NCBI RefSeq assembly: GCF_016772475.1
Contig: NZ_CP068595.1
Span: 1,426,001 to 1,490,000, forward strand
Origin: Paenibacillus sonchi
Lineage (GTDB): Bacteria; Bacillota; Bacilli; Paenibacillales; Paenibacillaceae
Direction: 5' to 3'
Length of the DNA stretch: 64,000 nt
Every line of letters begins with the position of its first letter. The first letter of the stretch is position 1. Shown piece by piece: positions 43,608 to 53,956 of this stretch. Both the position numbers and the translations under genes were made by a program. Below the pieces are notes generated by a model that searched no databases, was not told where the DNA came from, and worked only from the letters and a program-made list of their open reading frames with translations.

Positions 43608-44576
43608 CTATAGCTTCACCGGCAATCCGCTTTTCGCGGATTCATAGGCAGCACAGGTTACCTTCAGCGTCTTATAGCCGTCTTCGTAGTCGCTGAGAAT
43701 GCGCGAACGGTCACCGGTCCGCACTGCATACAGGAAAGCCTCGCTCTCGGCTGCATAAGGATTGCCGGAATTGACGTATTCCTTGCTGTCGCCGCTGCGC
43801 ACCTCCATCAGCCGGTCCGGATTCCAATCCAGCAGCCCTTTGTCATTATAGAAGCTAAGACCCACTTGTCCAACCTCTCCCGGCAGCACACAAGTATTTG
43901 AGATATTCGCCACAATGCCATTGTCCAGCTTGAGCGAGACCGTGCCCACATCAGCTACCGTTACACCTTCATGCTGCTCATGCACAACCCGGTTGCCGAA
44001 CATGCCGTACACCTCCGTGACCTCACCGCCCAGATAACGCAGCAGATCGACGATATGGGTGGTCTGTTCGGTAAATTGTCCGCCGGACTGCTCCTGATCA
44101 CGCCACCAGGCAACGCCCGGCATGCTGCCCATCCACTGTCCCACGATCATGCCTACCTTGTCTCCGCTGAGTAATTTCTTCAGGCGTGCGATATTCTCCT
44201 GATACCGGAAGTGGTAGCCAACCGAGGTCAGGAGCCCATGCTCCTTGATATCCTGCAGCAGGCTTGCCGGGATCTCCGTGCTTGAACCCAGCGGCTTCTC
44301 CACGAAAAAGGGGATCTCCCTGCGGATCAGCGCCCGCTCAATTGCCCCATGCGACTGCGGAGGCACACAAATATATACGGCATCCAGCTTGCGGGCATCC
44401 AGCATCTCTGTAATGTCCCCATACCCTTCAGCGCCGTAGGGACTAGCCATGTCTTCACCCTTTTGCTTGCTGCTGCCGCAGACCGCCTGGAGCTTCACAT
44501 CCTCCATTCCCGCCAGCAAATCGGCATGCACCTTGGAAAACCAGCCGGTTCCTACAATTCCTATATTGAGTGTCAT
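43608..44576 (-). CDS. Gfo/Idh/MocA family oxidoreductase
   Basis: A 322-residue NAD(P)-dependent sugar dehydrogenase-like enzyme. N-terminal Rossmann fold IGIVGTGWFSKVHADLLAG; EKPLGSS motif with the catalytic Lys; then GYHFRYQENIARLKKLL and a C-terminal alpha/beta domain with the catalytic His in TEQTTHIVDLLRYL. The sugar substrate is unknown. It ends convergent to cidAB. Confidence 0.85.
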   Translation of the reverse strand: MTLNIGIVGTGWFSKVHADLLAGMEDVKLQAVCGSSKQKGEDMASPYGAEGYGDITEMLDARKLDAVYICVPPQSHGAIERALIRREIPFFVEKPLGSSTEIPASLLQDIKEHGLLTSVGYHFRYQENIARLKKLLSGDKVGMIVGQWMGSMPGVAWWRDQEQSGGQFTEQTTHIVDLLRYLGGEVTEVYGMFGNRVVHEQHEGVTVADVGTVSLKLDNGIVANISNTCVLPGEVGQVGLSFYNDKGLLDWNPDRLMEVRSGDSKEYVNSGNPYAAESEAFLYAVRTGDRSRILSDYEDGYKTLKVTCAAYESAKSGLPVKL

Positions 44577-44629
44577 CCTCTTACCTCCTGGAGTTCTCGA
44601 TTGTATACCTTTTCAAAGATTATACCCGC

Positions 44630-46939
44630 TTAGGTCCGGATAAGGTAGTCCCGCCATTCCTCAGGGAGCAGGCCCGCATAAGGCTGCTGTAAAAAACGGT
44701 CATCGGCCAGCACAATGATTCCGCTGTCACTCTCACTGCGGATCAGCCTTCCGCCCGCCTGCTGCACTTTGCACATGCCCGGATAGACATAGGCATAATC
44801 AAAGCCGTTCTTGCCCTGGGACCCAAAATATCCGCGCAGCAGATTGCGCTCCAATCCCACCTGCGGCAGACCGACACCAACAATCATCACACCATTCAAG
44901 CGGTCCCCGGGCAAATCAACCCCCTCCGAAAAAATCCCGCCAAGCACCGCGAAGCCAAGCAGCGTCTGCGGATTGTCCGGACGGAAGGAAGCGAGGAACT
45001 CCTCCCGCGCCTGCTCACCCATTCCGCTGCCCTGCACCAGGGTTGTGATCTCCGGATACTTGTCCGTGAATACCTCGAAGACACTCTGCAAATAAGCGTA
45101 GGAAGGGAAAAACACAAGATAATTCCCTTTCCTTGCAACCATCCCGCGCAGCGCGTCGCTCAAGGGGATCAGGGAATCGGCACGGTCACGATAACGGGTG
45201 GATACCGGAAGCACGGACACCTCCCACTGCTCTTTGTGGAACGGAGAAGCTACACGCAGGCTGTAATCCTCTTCTGCTGCACCAATCATGTCCCGGTAAT
45301 AGGACATCGGCGAGAGAGTCGCTGAGAAGAGAATCTGGCTGCGGAAGCCTTTGGCCATCTGCTGCAGCAGATGCGAGGGGTCCAGATTGAACAGCTTCAG
45401 GAACACATCGCCGCGCCGTACCTCTGCGTAGGTGACATACCGTTCATCATAGGTTTTGATGGTGCGCAGCATACCCTGGACCGCATAATAGGTATCCAGC
45501 AGGCCGTCTTCCCCATCCCCGGCCAGAGTAATGAGAGCGGAGGACGGACTTGACAGCTCCAGTTCCGCTTCGGCGGCAAAAGCCTCCAGCAGCTGCGGCA
45601 ATTCCCCGGGATATTCAGCCCAATGTCCTTCACCGTCCTCATTACAGCTTTTGCGCAACGCGATGAAAAAAGCATTCACCGCTTTGGCCGCGGCGCCAAG
45701 CTTGCGGTTAACCGTCTTATACTGCCGCTGCAGGTTCAGGAACGGCGCCTTGGTCAGCGAGGCAGAGAACATTTCCCTGCCCCGGTCCACCAGGTTATGG
45801 GCCTCATCCACCAGCAGCACCGTCTTCTTTTTGCGTTCCTCCGGCAGCCGTTTCAGACTGATCCGGGGGTCATAGATATAGTTGTAATCACAAATGACCA
45901 TGTCGCAGGCATAGGCGGCGTCCAGCGAGAATTCAAATGGACACACCTCATGCCGCCGGGCATAGACGGCGATAATCTCCTGCGTCATCAATGTTTCATG
46001 CTCCAGCATGTCCAGCACAGCAGCATTCACCCGGTCATAATAGCCCTCGGCGTAAGGGCAGCCCTCCTTGCCGCAGAGCCCCTCCTCACGGAAGCAGGCC
46101 TTCTCCTTAGCCGTCAGCGTGATGGCATGGAGATGAAGCCCGCCTGCAAGCAGCAGCAGAACCGCTTCCTGCGCCGCATACCGGGTAACTGTCTTGGCGG
46201 TCAAATAGAAGATCCCTGCGACTACCCCTTCGCCCAGTGCTTTTACCGCCGGGAACAGGGTCGACATTGTTTTGCCGATGCCTGTAGGGGCTTGGGCGAA
46301 CAGATTAACACCTTCAACCGTTGTTTTGTACACAGCAGCGGCAAAATGCCGCTGGCCCTGCCGGTAATCCCGGAACGGAAAGTCCAGACTCCGGATACTC
46401 TCTTCCCTCCGGGCCTTATGACGTACCTTCAACTTCGCAAAGGGCGCATACCGGGCCACCGTTTCGGAGGCAAAGGCCTCAAGCTCCTCCCGCCCGGCTG
46501 TCCTGTACAGGCTGTGCTGCTCATCACTGCCCCTCAGCACATACGTCAGCTTAACTTCAATAGAAGGAAGCTCCTGATCGATTACGATCATATAGGCATA
46601 CATAAGCGCCTGCGCCCAATGGACCTCTTTCCCTTCCATCGTGGAATCCAGGGGCCCGGCTATGGACTTGATTTCCTCTACAATCAGCCTGCCATCCTCT
46701 CCGGCCAGCAAACCGTCACAGCGTCCGTCGATGATAAAGAGAAGTCCCTCATACGGCATTTCTGCCTTGAGGTAGACCTCCTTGCGGTCCCCTTCTTTAT
46801 ATTGCTTCTGGATATGCTGATGAATACGCGTGCCTTCCGCCATCGCCGCCCCGCTCCGGAACCCCGGCTCCAGACTGCCGCTGCTGAAGGCATACTCCAC
46901 CAGCGTTCTTACCGAAAGAAATATCTCTGCATTGTCCAT
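44630..46939 (-). CDS. XPD/DinG-like DNA helicase with N-terminal PD-(D/E)XK nuclease domain
   Basis: A 769-residue fusion. Residues 1-190 show a Cas4/RecB-like nuclease: GTRIHQHIQKQY, then LLFIIDGRCDGL and RLIVEEIKSIAG (D...ExK catalytic set). From about 195 an SF2 helicase follows: RQGQRHFAA, QAPTGIGKTMSTLFP (Walker A), an iron-sulfur cysteine set (CFREEGLCGKEGCPYAEG and VCPFEF), VLLVDEAHNLVDRGR (DEAH), SATLSPMSYY, and a C-terminal helicase domain with QAGGRLIRSESD. Start at 46939 has AAGGAGG seven bases upstream; the frame extends 154 codons further without support. Role in repair is inferred. Confidence 0.85.
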   Translation of the reverse strand: MDNAEIFLSVRTLVEYAFSSGSLEPGFRSGAAMAEGTRIHQHIQKQYKEGDRKEVYLKAEMPYEGLLFIIDGRCDGLLAGEDGRLIVEEIKSIAGPLDSTMEGKEVHWAQALMYAYMIVIDQELPSIEVKLTYVLRGSDEQHSLYRTAGREELEAFASETVARYAPFAKLKVRHKARREESIRSLDFPFRDYRQGQRHFAAAVYKTTVEGVNLFAQAPTGIGKTMSTLFPAVKALGEGVVAGIFYLTAKTVTRYAAQEAVLLLLAGGLHLHAITLTAKEKACFREEGLCGKEGCPYAEGYYDRVNAAVLDMLEHETLMTQEIIAVYARRHEVCPFEFSLDAAYACDMVICDYNYIYDPRISLKRLPEERKKKTVLLVDEAHNLVDRGREMFSASLTKAPFLNLQRQYKTVNRKLGAAAKAVNAFFIALRKSCNEDGEGHWAEYPGELPQLLEAFAAEAELELSSPSSALITLAGDGEDGLLDTYYAVQGMLRTIKTYDERYVTYAEVRRGDVFLKLFNLDPSHLLQQMAKGFRSQILFSATLSPMSYYRDMIGAAEEDYSLRVASPFHKEQWEVSVLPVSTRYRDRADSLIPLSDALRGMVARKGNYLVFFPSYAYLQSVFEVFTDKYPEITTLVQGSGMGEQAREEFLASFRPDNPQTLLGFAVLGGIFSEGVDLPGDRLNGVMIVGVGLPQVGLERNLLRGYFGSQGKNGFDYAYVYPGMCKVQQAGGRLIRSESDSGIIVLADDRFLQQPYAGLLPEEWRDYLIRT

Positions 46940-47216
46940 GCTTCGTCCTCCTTCCCATTGCCCGCGCCTTTTTTTGCCTGAAGAGGCCATTTCCGTCCTT
47001 TTCCCCGGTTTAGCCTCATTAAGAGTTGATATTCCCGGCCTCACAAGGCAGCATTTCAAATTGCGCTTTACCGGGTGGGTATACGGCATTTCTGACTTTT
47101 GACAATCGTCACCCAGCGCTGCATAATAAGGACTATTGATAATGGTATTGTTGTGTCTTGCGCTGCTTCCTGCTAGCCGGGAATTGGTTTTTATTATGCA
47201 GAAAGAAGGCGAAGCT

Positions 47217-49082
47217 GTGTCATCCTTAAATGTAAAACGATGGCTGATCAAACCATTCGTATTTTTCTCTATTCTTTTTGTCCTGAAGAGTTTTCTCGCC
47301 TGGGGCGTAATTTTTGGAGATCTCCTCTCCTGGAAAACACTATTAACGGAGATTCCTTTTGTCTGGGCCTTGTTCGCCCTTATCGAACGCTTTGCTTCCA
47401 AACGGAAGCTTGGCTATTACATGACAGTCAATCTGCTCGTCACCGCAATCTTTTTTGCCGCCATTATGTACTTTAAATATTATGGGGTTATCGTCACTTA
47501 CCATGCGGCAGAGCAGGTGAATCAGGTTACCGCAGTACGCAACAGCGTATTCTCCCTGATGGACCCGTATTATCTGCTGATTTTTGCCGACATTATCGTC
47601 CTCGGCATCTACTTCTTTTTCAATAAGAAGGGCCGGGCCTACAAGAAGGATAACATTAATCACCGCGGCGGAAAACTCTCGCACAGTCTTCTGTTTGCAG
47701 TCTCACTGGCCCTTTGCCTGTTCAATATCCTGCCCAACAAGGCCAGCATGAACGAAATCAAGAAGGCGCAGGAGATGGGCATCCTGAATTATGAGGCGTA
47801 CACGATTTTTGCCAAAGACAAACCTGAGCTTGTGAATGCCAGCGAAATCACGCAGGATGCCATCAACAAGCTCAAGGGAATCGATCCTGCTGCGGTCTCG
47901 CCGCTTCAGGGAGCAGCCAAGGGCAAGAATCTGATCATTATTCAATTGGAATCATTCCAAAGCTTCCTGCTTGGACTTAAGGTAGACGGCCACGAGATTA
48001 CGCCCAATCTGAACCATTTGATGGAGAGCAGTCTGTATCTCCCTAATTTTTATCAAATGGTTGGTCAGGGGAACACATCCGATGCCGAGTTCGTGGTCAA
48101 CTCTTCCTTCTACATTCCGCCGCAGGGTGCGGCTACCATGGCGTATGTCGACAAGGAGCTGCCCAGCCTGCCGCGTCTTTTGAAGGAAAACGGCTACCAG
48201 ACAGCTACCTTCCATACCAATGATGTGGAGTTCTGGAACCGCGGGGAGCTGTACAGCTCTCTCGGCTGGGATCATTATTACGACCATAAGTTTTTCGGGG
48301 ACGAGGATACCTTTTTCTTCGGGCCTTCCGACGAGGCGCTCTACCGCAAGACTTCAGATAAGCTGAAGGAAATGGAAGCGGACGGCAAACCATTCTACGC
48401 CCAGGTCATTTCGATGTCTGCCCATCATCCGTTCACCATTCCTGAAGAAAAATACAAGATGAAGCTGCCGGAACGGTATGAGGGAACTTTTGTCGGTGAT
48501 TATATCCGGTCGCAGAATTATGCCGACTATGCGTTTGGACAATTCGTAGATGAGCTTAAGGCAAACGGGGTATGGGACAACAGCCTGATCATGGTCTATG
48601 GAGACCATATGGGACTGCCGATCTATTCCCTGGATCATGACGACAAGGCATTGATGAAGGAAATCTACGGTCATGAATATGAATATGCCGATATGCTTAA
48701 TATCCCGCTGATCATTCACGCGGAAGGCAAGATCGGGACGCAAACCCTTGATCATGTCGGCGGTGAAGTGGATATTATGCCAACGGCGGCCAGCCTGCTG
48801 GGCGTTTCGATGGATAACAACATTCACTTCGGCCAGGACCTGACAAGCCAGTCATACAACCTGCTGCCACAGCGTTATTATCTGCCTACCGGGTCCTTTA
48901 TTGCCAGCTCCGGTCTGCTGATCCCCGGCAACAGCTTCGAGGATAACACACAGTTCACTCTGGCATCGGGAGGCAAGGCGCCTGCCGGAACTGAGGATGA
49001 GTACAACCGCGCGCTGCGTTTGCGCCAGCTCTCAGACAGCTACGTAACGCAGCTCCCGGATAAAGTGAAAGATGCAGAATAA
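47217..49082 (+). CDS. Lipoteichoic acid synthase (LtaS family)
   Basis: A 621-residue enzyme that polymerises glycerol phosphate on the outer membrane face. Four to five helices in the first 170 residues are followed by an extracellular sulfatase-like domain with NLIIIQLESFQ (metal Glu), MVGQGNTSDAEFVVN (nucleophile Thr), HTNDVEFWNRGELY, SMSAHHPF and VYGDHMGLP. Start GTG at 47217 follows GAAGG by seven bases; an ATG 27 codons upstream lacks a ribosome site. Divergent from the helicase gene. Confidence 0.9.
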   Translation: MSSLNVKRWLIKPFVFFSILFVLKSFLAWGVIFGDLLSWKTLLTEIPFVWALFALIERFASKRKLGYYMTVNLLVTAIFFAAIMYFKYYGVIVTYHAAEQVNQVTAVRNSVFSLMDPYYLLIFADIIVLGIYFFFNKKGRAYKKDNINHRGGKLSHSLLFAVSLALCLFNILPNKASMNEIKKAQEMGILNYEAYTIFAKDKPELVNASEITQDAINKLKGIDPAAVSPLQGAAKGKNLIIIQLESFQSFLLGLKVDGHEITPNLNHLMESSLYLPNFYQMVGQGNTSDAEFVVNSSFYIPPQGAATMAYVDKELPSLPRLLKENGYQTATFHTNDVEFWNRGELYSSLGWDHYYDHKFFGDEDTFFFGPSDEALYRKTSDKLKEMEADGKPFYAQVISMSAHHPFTIPEEKYKMKLPERYEGTFVGDYIRSQNYADYAFGQFVDELKANGVWDNSLIMVYGDHMGLPIYSLDHDDKALMKEIYGHEYEYADMLNIPLIIHAEGKIGTQTLDHVGGEVDIMPTAASLLGVSMDNNIHFGQDLTSQSYNLLPQRYYLPTGSFIASSGLLIPGNSFEDNTQFTLASGGKAPAGTEDEYNRALRLRQLSDSYVTQLPDKVKDAE

Positions 49083-49103
49083 CTAACCCCCATAGCAGAC
49101 AAA

Positions 49104-49139
49104 CAAAGCCGCGCTTCCGGTTACCGGAGCGCGGCTTTG
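49104..49139. terminator. Bidirectional intrinsic terminator
   Basis: A 15-17-bp stem CAAAGCCGCGCTTCCGG / CCGGAGCGCGGCTTTG between the convergent LtaS and MarR genes. Confidence 0.85.
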
Positions 49140-49160
49140 TGCGAGTACATATATTAATCG

Positions 49161-49592
49161 TTAACGTTCCTGCTGGTCCAGCATCTGATAATAGTCAGCG
49201 AAATTTTGCAGCTCTTCCGGTTGCAGGATGGCCAAATATTCACTAAGCAGAAGCAGGAAGCGGTTTTTCCCTTCTTCAAGCAGCTTCTCCCCCTTGTCGG
49301 TAAGGGTTACAATGACGGCTCTGCGGTCGTGTTCATCCTGCTCGCGCGCGCTTAGCCCCAGCAGCTCCAGTCGGTCCAGCATCACCGTTACCGCACTGGA
49401 TTTGACCTCCATTTTGTCCGCAAGCTGGATCACCCGCGCATTCTGCTCCTGGGCGATCATACGAAGCAGGCCGAATTGCGGCACGGTAAGTCCGATTTCC
49501 CGGTGCAGGGACATTTGTGAGGCAATTTTGCGCTGTACCTTCCACATGGATAACCCTAAACGTTCTACCAGCGGATCGATTTGTTGCGACAT
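49161..49592 (-). CDS. MarR-family transcriptional regulator
   Basis: A 143-residue winged-helix regulator. GLTVPQFGLLRMIAQEQNA and IQLADKMEVKSSAVTVMLDRL form the HTH; DEHDRRAVIVTLTDKG is the wing. Dimerisation helices lie at both ends. Its target is unknown; the downstream LtaS gene converges, so no obvious operon partner exists. Confidence 0.85.
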   Translation of the reverse strand: MSQQIDPLVERLGLSMWKVQRKIASQMSLHREIGLTVPQFGLLRMIAQEQNARVIQLADKMEVKSSAVTVMLDRLELLGLSAREQDEHDRRAVIVTLTDKGEKLLEEGKNRFLLLLSEYLAILQPEELQNFADYYQMLDQQER

Positions 49593-49802
49593 TTCTTTCA
49601 GCTCCAGTCCGTTTGTCCTGATTCAAGCGTAACATTATCACGGGCCTTGATTCAATGCTTTTATCTGGATACATTTTTACATAATACGTCATGTTCCGAC
49701 ACAAAAATATTATATTTGCGCTGGCATTGATGCGCTATAATCGTAGCAGTGATACAACGGTATTACTGAAAACATTAGAAGCAGGGTTGGTGGTACTAAA
49801 AA

Positions 49803-51496
49803 ATGAAATTGGCTACAAAATTAACTTGGATGATCCTTATTGTATTGCTCCTTGTAGGGTCCTCCATCGGATTCTTTGGTTACCGTGCCGCCTATCATCA
49901 GGTAGATGAGGCTGCGGGAATTGAGCTGGTGGGCTGCGCCAATATTACAACCGGCCTGATTGATCCCGCCGACATCACAGCACTTGTCAACGGGGATAGC
50001 AGCAAAGTGCCTGCCATTGAAGAACGGATCGGCTGGATTGTGGCACACAAACCCATTTTCAAGGAAGCATTCATCCTGTCACTGGACGGTAAAATACTCG
50101 CTGCCGACGCCAGCTTGAAAAAAGAGGCTATAAAGCCGGTGATGACTTCTATTTTACAGAAGAAGATAAAGCCATGATTACTACCATGAAGCATTCCGCA
50201 TACTCCAAAGTTTATACATATCAAGGAACCTCGCTCAAAACCGGGTATGGCCCCATTTATCAGGATCATGATCCCACCAAACCTATTATTGCCCTGATGG
50301 CTATCAATTTTGACGGACCCTTAATTCAAGAACGGACGATGGATATTATTGTTCAGCCTTTCATCATCGGCGGCTCCATTCTGATCGTAGCCATACTCGC
50401 CGCCTACCTGATGATCCGCCGTATGGTAAGCCCGCTCACCAAGCTGTCCGCCTCGGTAAACACTATTGCGAGAGGCGACCTTACCCATGAACCGCTGCTC
50501 TTCAACAGCAAAGATGAAATCGGGACACTGGCCCGCGACTTCAATGACATGACCCTGAATCTGCGCGACATTATCACCCAGGTGAATGACACCTCCATGC
50601 TGGTCGCCTCTTCCTCCCAAGAGCTGTCTGCAAGTGCCCAGGAGACGAACCGTGCCGGAGAGCATAGCGCGAATGTTACCATTGAGCTGGCTGAGGGTGC
50701 GGGTACCCAGCTGAAGGACCTGGAAGGAAGCTATCAGGCTGTGCAGGACATGTCCCGCTTCATTACCGAGATTGCCGGGAATGCCGACAGCGCGAAGGAT
50801 ACCGCTGCAAATAACGCCCAAAAGGCCCGCCTCGGCCGGCAATCGCTGGACTCTACGACCTCCCAGATCGGGATTGTGAGCGAAAGCATCCATGACCTTT
50901 CGGACATTATCGCTACGCTGGGCAGCCACTCCAAAGAGATTGAGAACATCGTAGGTACGATTTCCAGCATCGCTGAAGAAACCAATCTGCTGGCCTTGAA
51001 TGCGGCGATAGAAGCTGCACGTGCCGGAGAAGAGGGCCGGGGCTTCGCCGTCGTTGCCGGCTCTGTCCGCAAACTTGCCGAGCGTTCAGCCGCATCAGCC
51101 GGCCAGATTGGCGAGCTGGTCAGCCTGATCATCAGTCAGATGGACAACGCCGGTGAAACCATGAAACGTTCAACGGAAGAGATGGAGCAGGGCAAGGAGC
51201 TGATCCTGTCCGCCGGACGCTCCTTCTCCGAGATCGAAACCTCCGTCTCCGACATGTCTTCACAGAGCCAGCAGATCTCCGAGACCGTCCGTGAACTGGG
51301 CCTGATAGCAGGCGGACTTGTGGAGTCGATTCAGAAAATCGTCACTGTGTCCAATTATACGGCAGAAGGCGCCATGACCCTCTCTGCCACTTCCCAGGAG
51401 CAGCTGGCAGCGATGGAAGAAGTACAATCCTCAGCGGGGTTCCTCTCATCTCTGGCAGAGAAGCTGCAGGTTCTGGTCGAGAGGTTCAAGGTGTAG
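49803..51496 (+). CDS. Methyl-accepting chemotaxis protein, split by a one-base frameshift
   Basis: A chemoreceptor of about 564 residues. The first frame (to 50177) gives helix 1 (LTWMILIVLLLVGSSIGFFG) and the start of an extracellular sensor domain. The second (50174-51496) has helix 2 (IIGGSILIVAILAAYLMIRR), HAMP (SPLTKLSASVNTIARGDL) and the signalling hairpin [20 protein letters not shown]. One A added to the A6 run at 50118-50123 gives KKRGYKAGDDFYFTEEDKAM and joins the frames. Start ATG at 49803; a TATAAT lies near 49735. Confidence 0.85.
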
Positions 51497-51569
51497 GGGG
51501 CACGGATCACGGTGGAAATCCGCAGACAAAGGCGGACGCGTTCGCTCCTGCAGTTCCAAACTTCCCCTC

Positions 51570-51615
51570 CGTCACTTTCCCCTTTTTTTCATTTTCAAGT
51601 TCAATCTATATAGGC
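51570..51615. repeat. T-rich dispersed element, second copy
   Basis: CTTTCCCCTTTTTTTCATTTTCAAGTTCAATC followed by TATATAGG aligns with 31817-31857 (shown here broken: CTTTCCCCTTTT, TTTTCAAGTTC, TATAGG are the shared words). Noncoding. Confidence 0.5.
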
Positions 51616-51625
51616 TTTAATGTAA

Positions 51626-51667
51626 GCAAACAGCGCAGAATCTCTTGGGAGGTTCTGCGCTGTTTGC
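51626..51667. terminator. Bidirectional intrinsic terminator
   Basis: A perfect 15-bp stem GCAAACAGCGCAGAA / TTCTGCGCTGTTTGC between the convergent chemoreceptor and MHYT-GGDEF-EAL genes. Confidence 0.8.
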
Positions 51668-51716
51668 TGCCTGAGGCAGGTTATATTGAGACAGGTTATA
51701 TACCCTATCTAGTTCA

Positions 51717-53726
51717 TCACGCCGTATTCTCTATGAACCACTGCCCCAGCTCACTGACAGGCATGGGCCTCCCGTAATAAAAGCCCTGCATTACCCGGCA
51801 GCCCAGGGACTGCAACAGTTCAATCTGCTCAGGTGTTTCTACACCTTCGGCGACAACCTCCATGTTGAGGTTGCTGGCGATGGCAATAATATTGCTGATG
51901 ATGGCCTTCTTGGAATGCATCTTGCTCTTGCGGATGAATACCTGGTCAATCTTCAGCGTGTTCACCGGAATTTCATCCAGGTTCCCGAGGGAGGAGAAGC
52001 CGGTGCCGAAGTCGTCCAGCGATACCCTGACTCCGAGATTCCGCAGCTTGGAGAGCTGCGCTACCGTCTCTTCCATATTGTTCATGGCGATGGACTCCGT
52101 AATCTCCAGCTCCAGGAAATGCGGCTCCAGGCCGGAGCGGACCAGCGCCTCTTCGACCACATCATAGAGGCTGCCGCCCTCAAACATCCGGGCCGACATG
52201 TTAATGGAGACGGCAACGTTGGCTACGCAGGCTTTGTGCCAGAGCTTATTCTGGCCGCATACATCATGCAGCATCCAATACGTGATCGGGACAATAAGTC
52301 CGGTCTCCTCGGCGATGGGAATGAATTCGGCAGGCGAAATAATGCCATGTTCCGGATGCCTCCAGCGCAGCAGCGCCTCCAGCCCGACGGTTACATTCAT
52401 GAGCGAATCCCATTTCGGCTGGTAGACGACCATGAATTCTGAACGGGCCAGCGCCTTCCGCAGATCCTTCTCCAGCGACATCCGCCGGAGCTGGTGGCGG
52501 TTCATTTCCTGATCGAACACACTGAATTTATTTTTGCCGGAGTCCTTGGAGGTATACAGCGCGGTGTCCGCCGCCTTCATCAGCGCAGAGCGGTCTGTTC
52601 CGTGCAGCGGAGTCATACTGATGCCGACACTCGCTGTAACATACAGTTCATTGCCCTCAATGCTGTAGGCCTTCTTCAATTCCCGCAGAATATGCTGTGC
52701 TTCCTCCCGGGCATCTTCCATGGTGCAGACCGGCAGGGCAATCAGAAATTCATCCCCGCCCAGCCGGAAAACTTTGCCCTTGGCGCTGATCACACACCGC
52801 AATCTCCCCGCAACTTCCTGGAGCAGCATGTCCCCGATATCATGTCCCAAGGTATCATTAATCGATTTGAACCGGTCCAGATCGACAAAAAACACCGCAC
52901 CCGAGTGCCCGCCAAAAAATTCGCCTTTGAAGTAACGTTCCAGCCCGTGCCGGTTCGGCAGCTCTGTCAGGGGATCATGATAGGCCATACGCTCCAGCAC
53001 ATGCCGGTCCAGAAATACCGCGCCGCAAGATACCGCAAGCATAAACAGAGTGACAAGAGAAACTCCCGTCAGCAGAACCACATCACTCTCCATTAGAAGA
53101 GGTCTCGTGCCAGTCCAGTTGTCAACCTCCAAAATGCTGGCCCGCAGGCTGATATAGTGCATTCCGGTAACTGCAAGCCCAATGAACACCGCGGAGTACA
53201 GCTTCCAGCGGCTGAAACCGGCATAGTCCTTGAATTTGTGAAAAAGAAATACGGCGGCATACGAAGCCACACAAGCGACGACAACGGACAGCCCCTGGGT
53301 CAGCGTCTCATAATGAATCTCCGCCTGCAGCTTCATGGAGTACATGCCCATATAATGCATCATGGAAATCCCGCTGCCGAGAATCAGGCCGCTGAGCAGC
53401 AGACGCCCTGTTCTCAGGGGAGATATTGTAGCGACCCATAACGATAGATAACACGCACACATGCTGATCAGCAGTGAGCAACCGGCTATTCCCGGATGAT
53501 AGCTTACCTTAAAAGGCAGATAGCTCGCCATAACTCCCACGAAGTGCATAGCCCATATTCCGCTGCCCAGCACACAGGCGCTGGACAACAGCCATAAGCG
53601 TCTTACCCTTCCAGCAGAATGGAAAACCTGTAAAATTAAATTAAGCGCTGAATAAGCTGCGGTGGCAGCAAGCGCAAAAGACAGTAAAACAATCCATAGG
53701 TTATAGTGGATTCCCATTTGATCCAT
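51717..53726 (-). CDS. MHYT-GGDEF-EAL cyclic-di-GMP turnover protein
   Basis: A 669-residue membrane signalling protein. The N-terminal MHYT sensor has about seven helices with the repeated motif (WAMHFVG, MMHYMGM, TGMHYIS), thought to bind copper or O2/CO/NO. Then a GGDEF domain with an intact LGGDEF active site (cyclase) and an EAL domain with GLEALLRW and DDFGTGFSSL (phosphodiesterase). Both catalytic signatures are intact, so net activity is unclear. Start at 53726 is behind GAGG; ten upstream codons are unlikely. Confidence 0.9.
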   Translation of the reverse strand: MDQMGIHYNLWIVLLSFALAATAAYSALNLILQVFHSAGRVRRLWLLSSACVLGSGIWAMHFVGVMASYLPFKVSYHPGIAGCSLLISMCACYLSLWVATISPLRTGRLLLSGLILGSGISMMHYMGMYSMKLQAEIHYETLTQGLSVVVACVASYAAVFLFHKFKDYAGFSRWKLYSAVFIGLAVTGMHYISLRASILEVDNWTGTRPLLMESDVVLLTGVSLVTLFMLAVSCGAVFLDRHVLERMAYHDPLTELPNRHGLERYFKGEFFGGHSGAVFFVDLDRFKSINDTLGHDIGDMLLQEVAGRLRCVISAKGKVFRLGGDEFLIALPVCTMEDAREEAQHILRELKKAYSIEGNELYVTASVGISMTPLHGTDRSALMKAADTALYTSKDSGKNKFSVFDQEMNRHQLRRMSLEKDLRKALARSEFMVVYQPKWDSLMNVTVGLEALLRWRHPEHGIISPAEFIPIAEETGLIVPITYWMLHDVCGQNKLWHKACVANVAVSINMSARMFEGGSLYDVVEEALVRSGLEPHFLELEITESIAMNNMEETVAQLSKLRNLGVRVSLDDFGTGFSSLGNLDEIPVNTLKIDQVFIRKSKMHSKKAIISNIIAIASNLNMEVVAEGVETPEQIELLQSLGCRVMQGFYYGRPMPVSELGQWFIENTA

Positions 53727-53956
53727 AGTTGACCTCTTCACCAATATAATTATCATCGTCGCCGCAGTACATTTGCTAAGTCAAAATCAATATACGAATA
53801 TCAGATAAATGGAAGAGTGCATAAAGATTATAGGCCATCCCTGAAAGTAAACTTTAGCTGTATTCTAACCTGTATTTAGTACACTGTCTAAGTAAATACT
53901 GGAACTCAGACCCTTTTTTAGTGTCGGCAAAAAATGTCCACATTTGCGTGTCAGCC

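Noticed and set aside
45623..46981. 452-codon plus-strand frame antisense to the XPD-like helicase
   Set aside because: Shadow of the opposite gene, which has complete motifs; no recognisable domain or start signal.
46940..47401. 154-codon N-terminal extension of the helicase
   Set aside because: Low-quality sequence overlapping the divergent LtaS gene; AAGGAGG marks the ATG at 46939.
1474..50123. Homopolymer tracts as phase-variable contingency loci
   Set aside because: The tracts are only 3-6 bases long, affect housekeeping genes such as glnS and all err in the same direction; true contingency tracts are usually longer and in surface genes.
49803..51496. Programmed ribosomal frameshifting at the A6 run of the chemoreceptor
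   Set aside because: A slippery A run could do this, but ten similar breaks at other runs make a read error simpler; no downstream stimulatory structure was seen.
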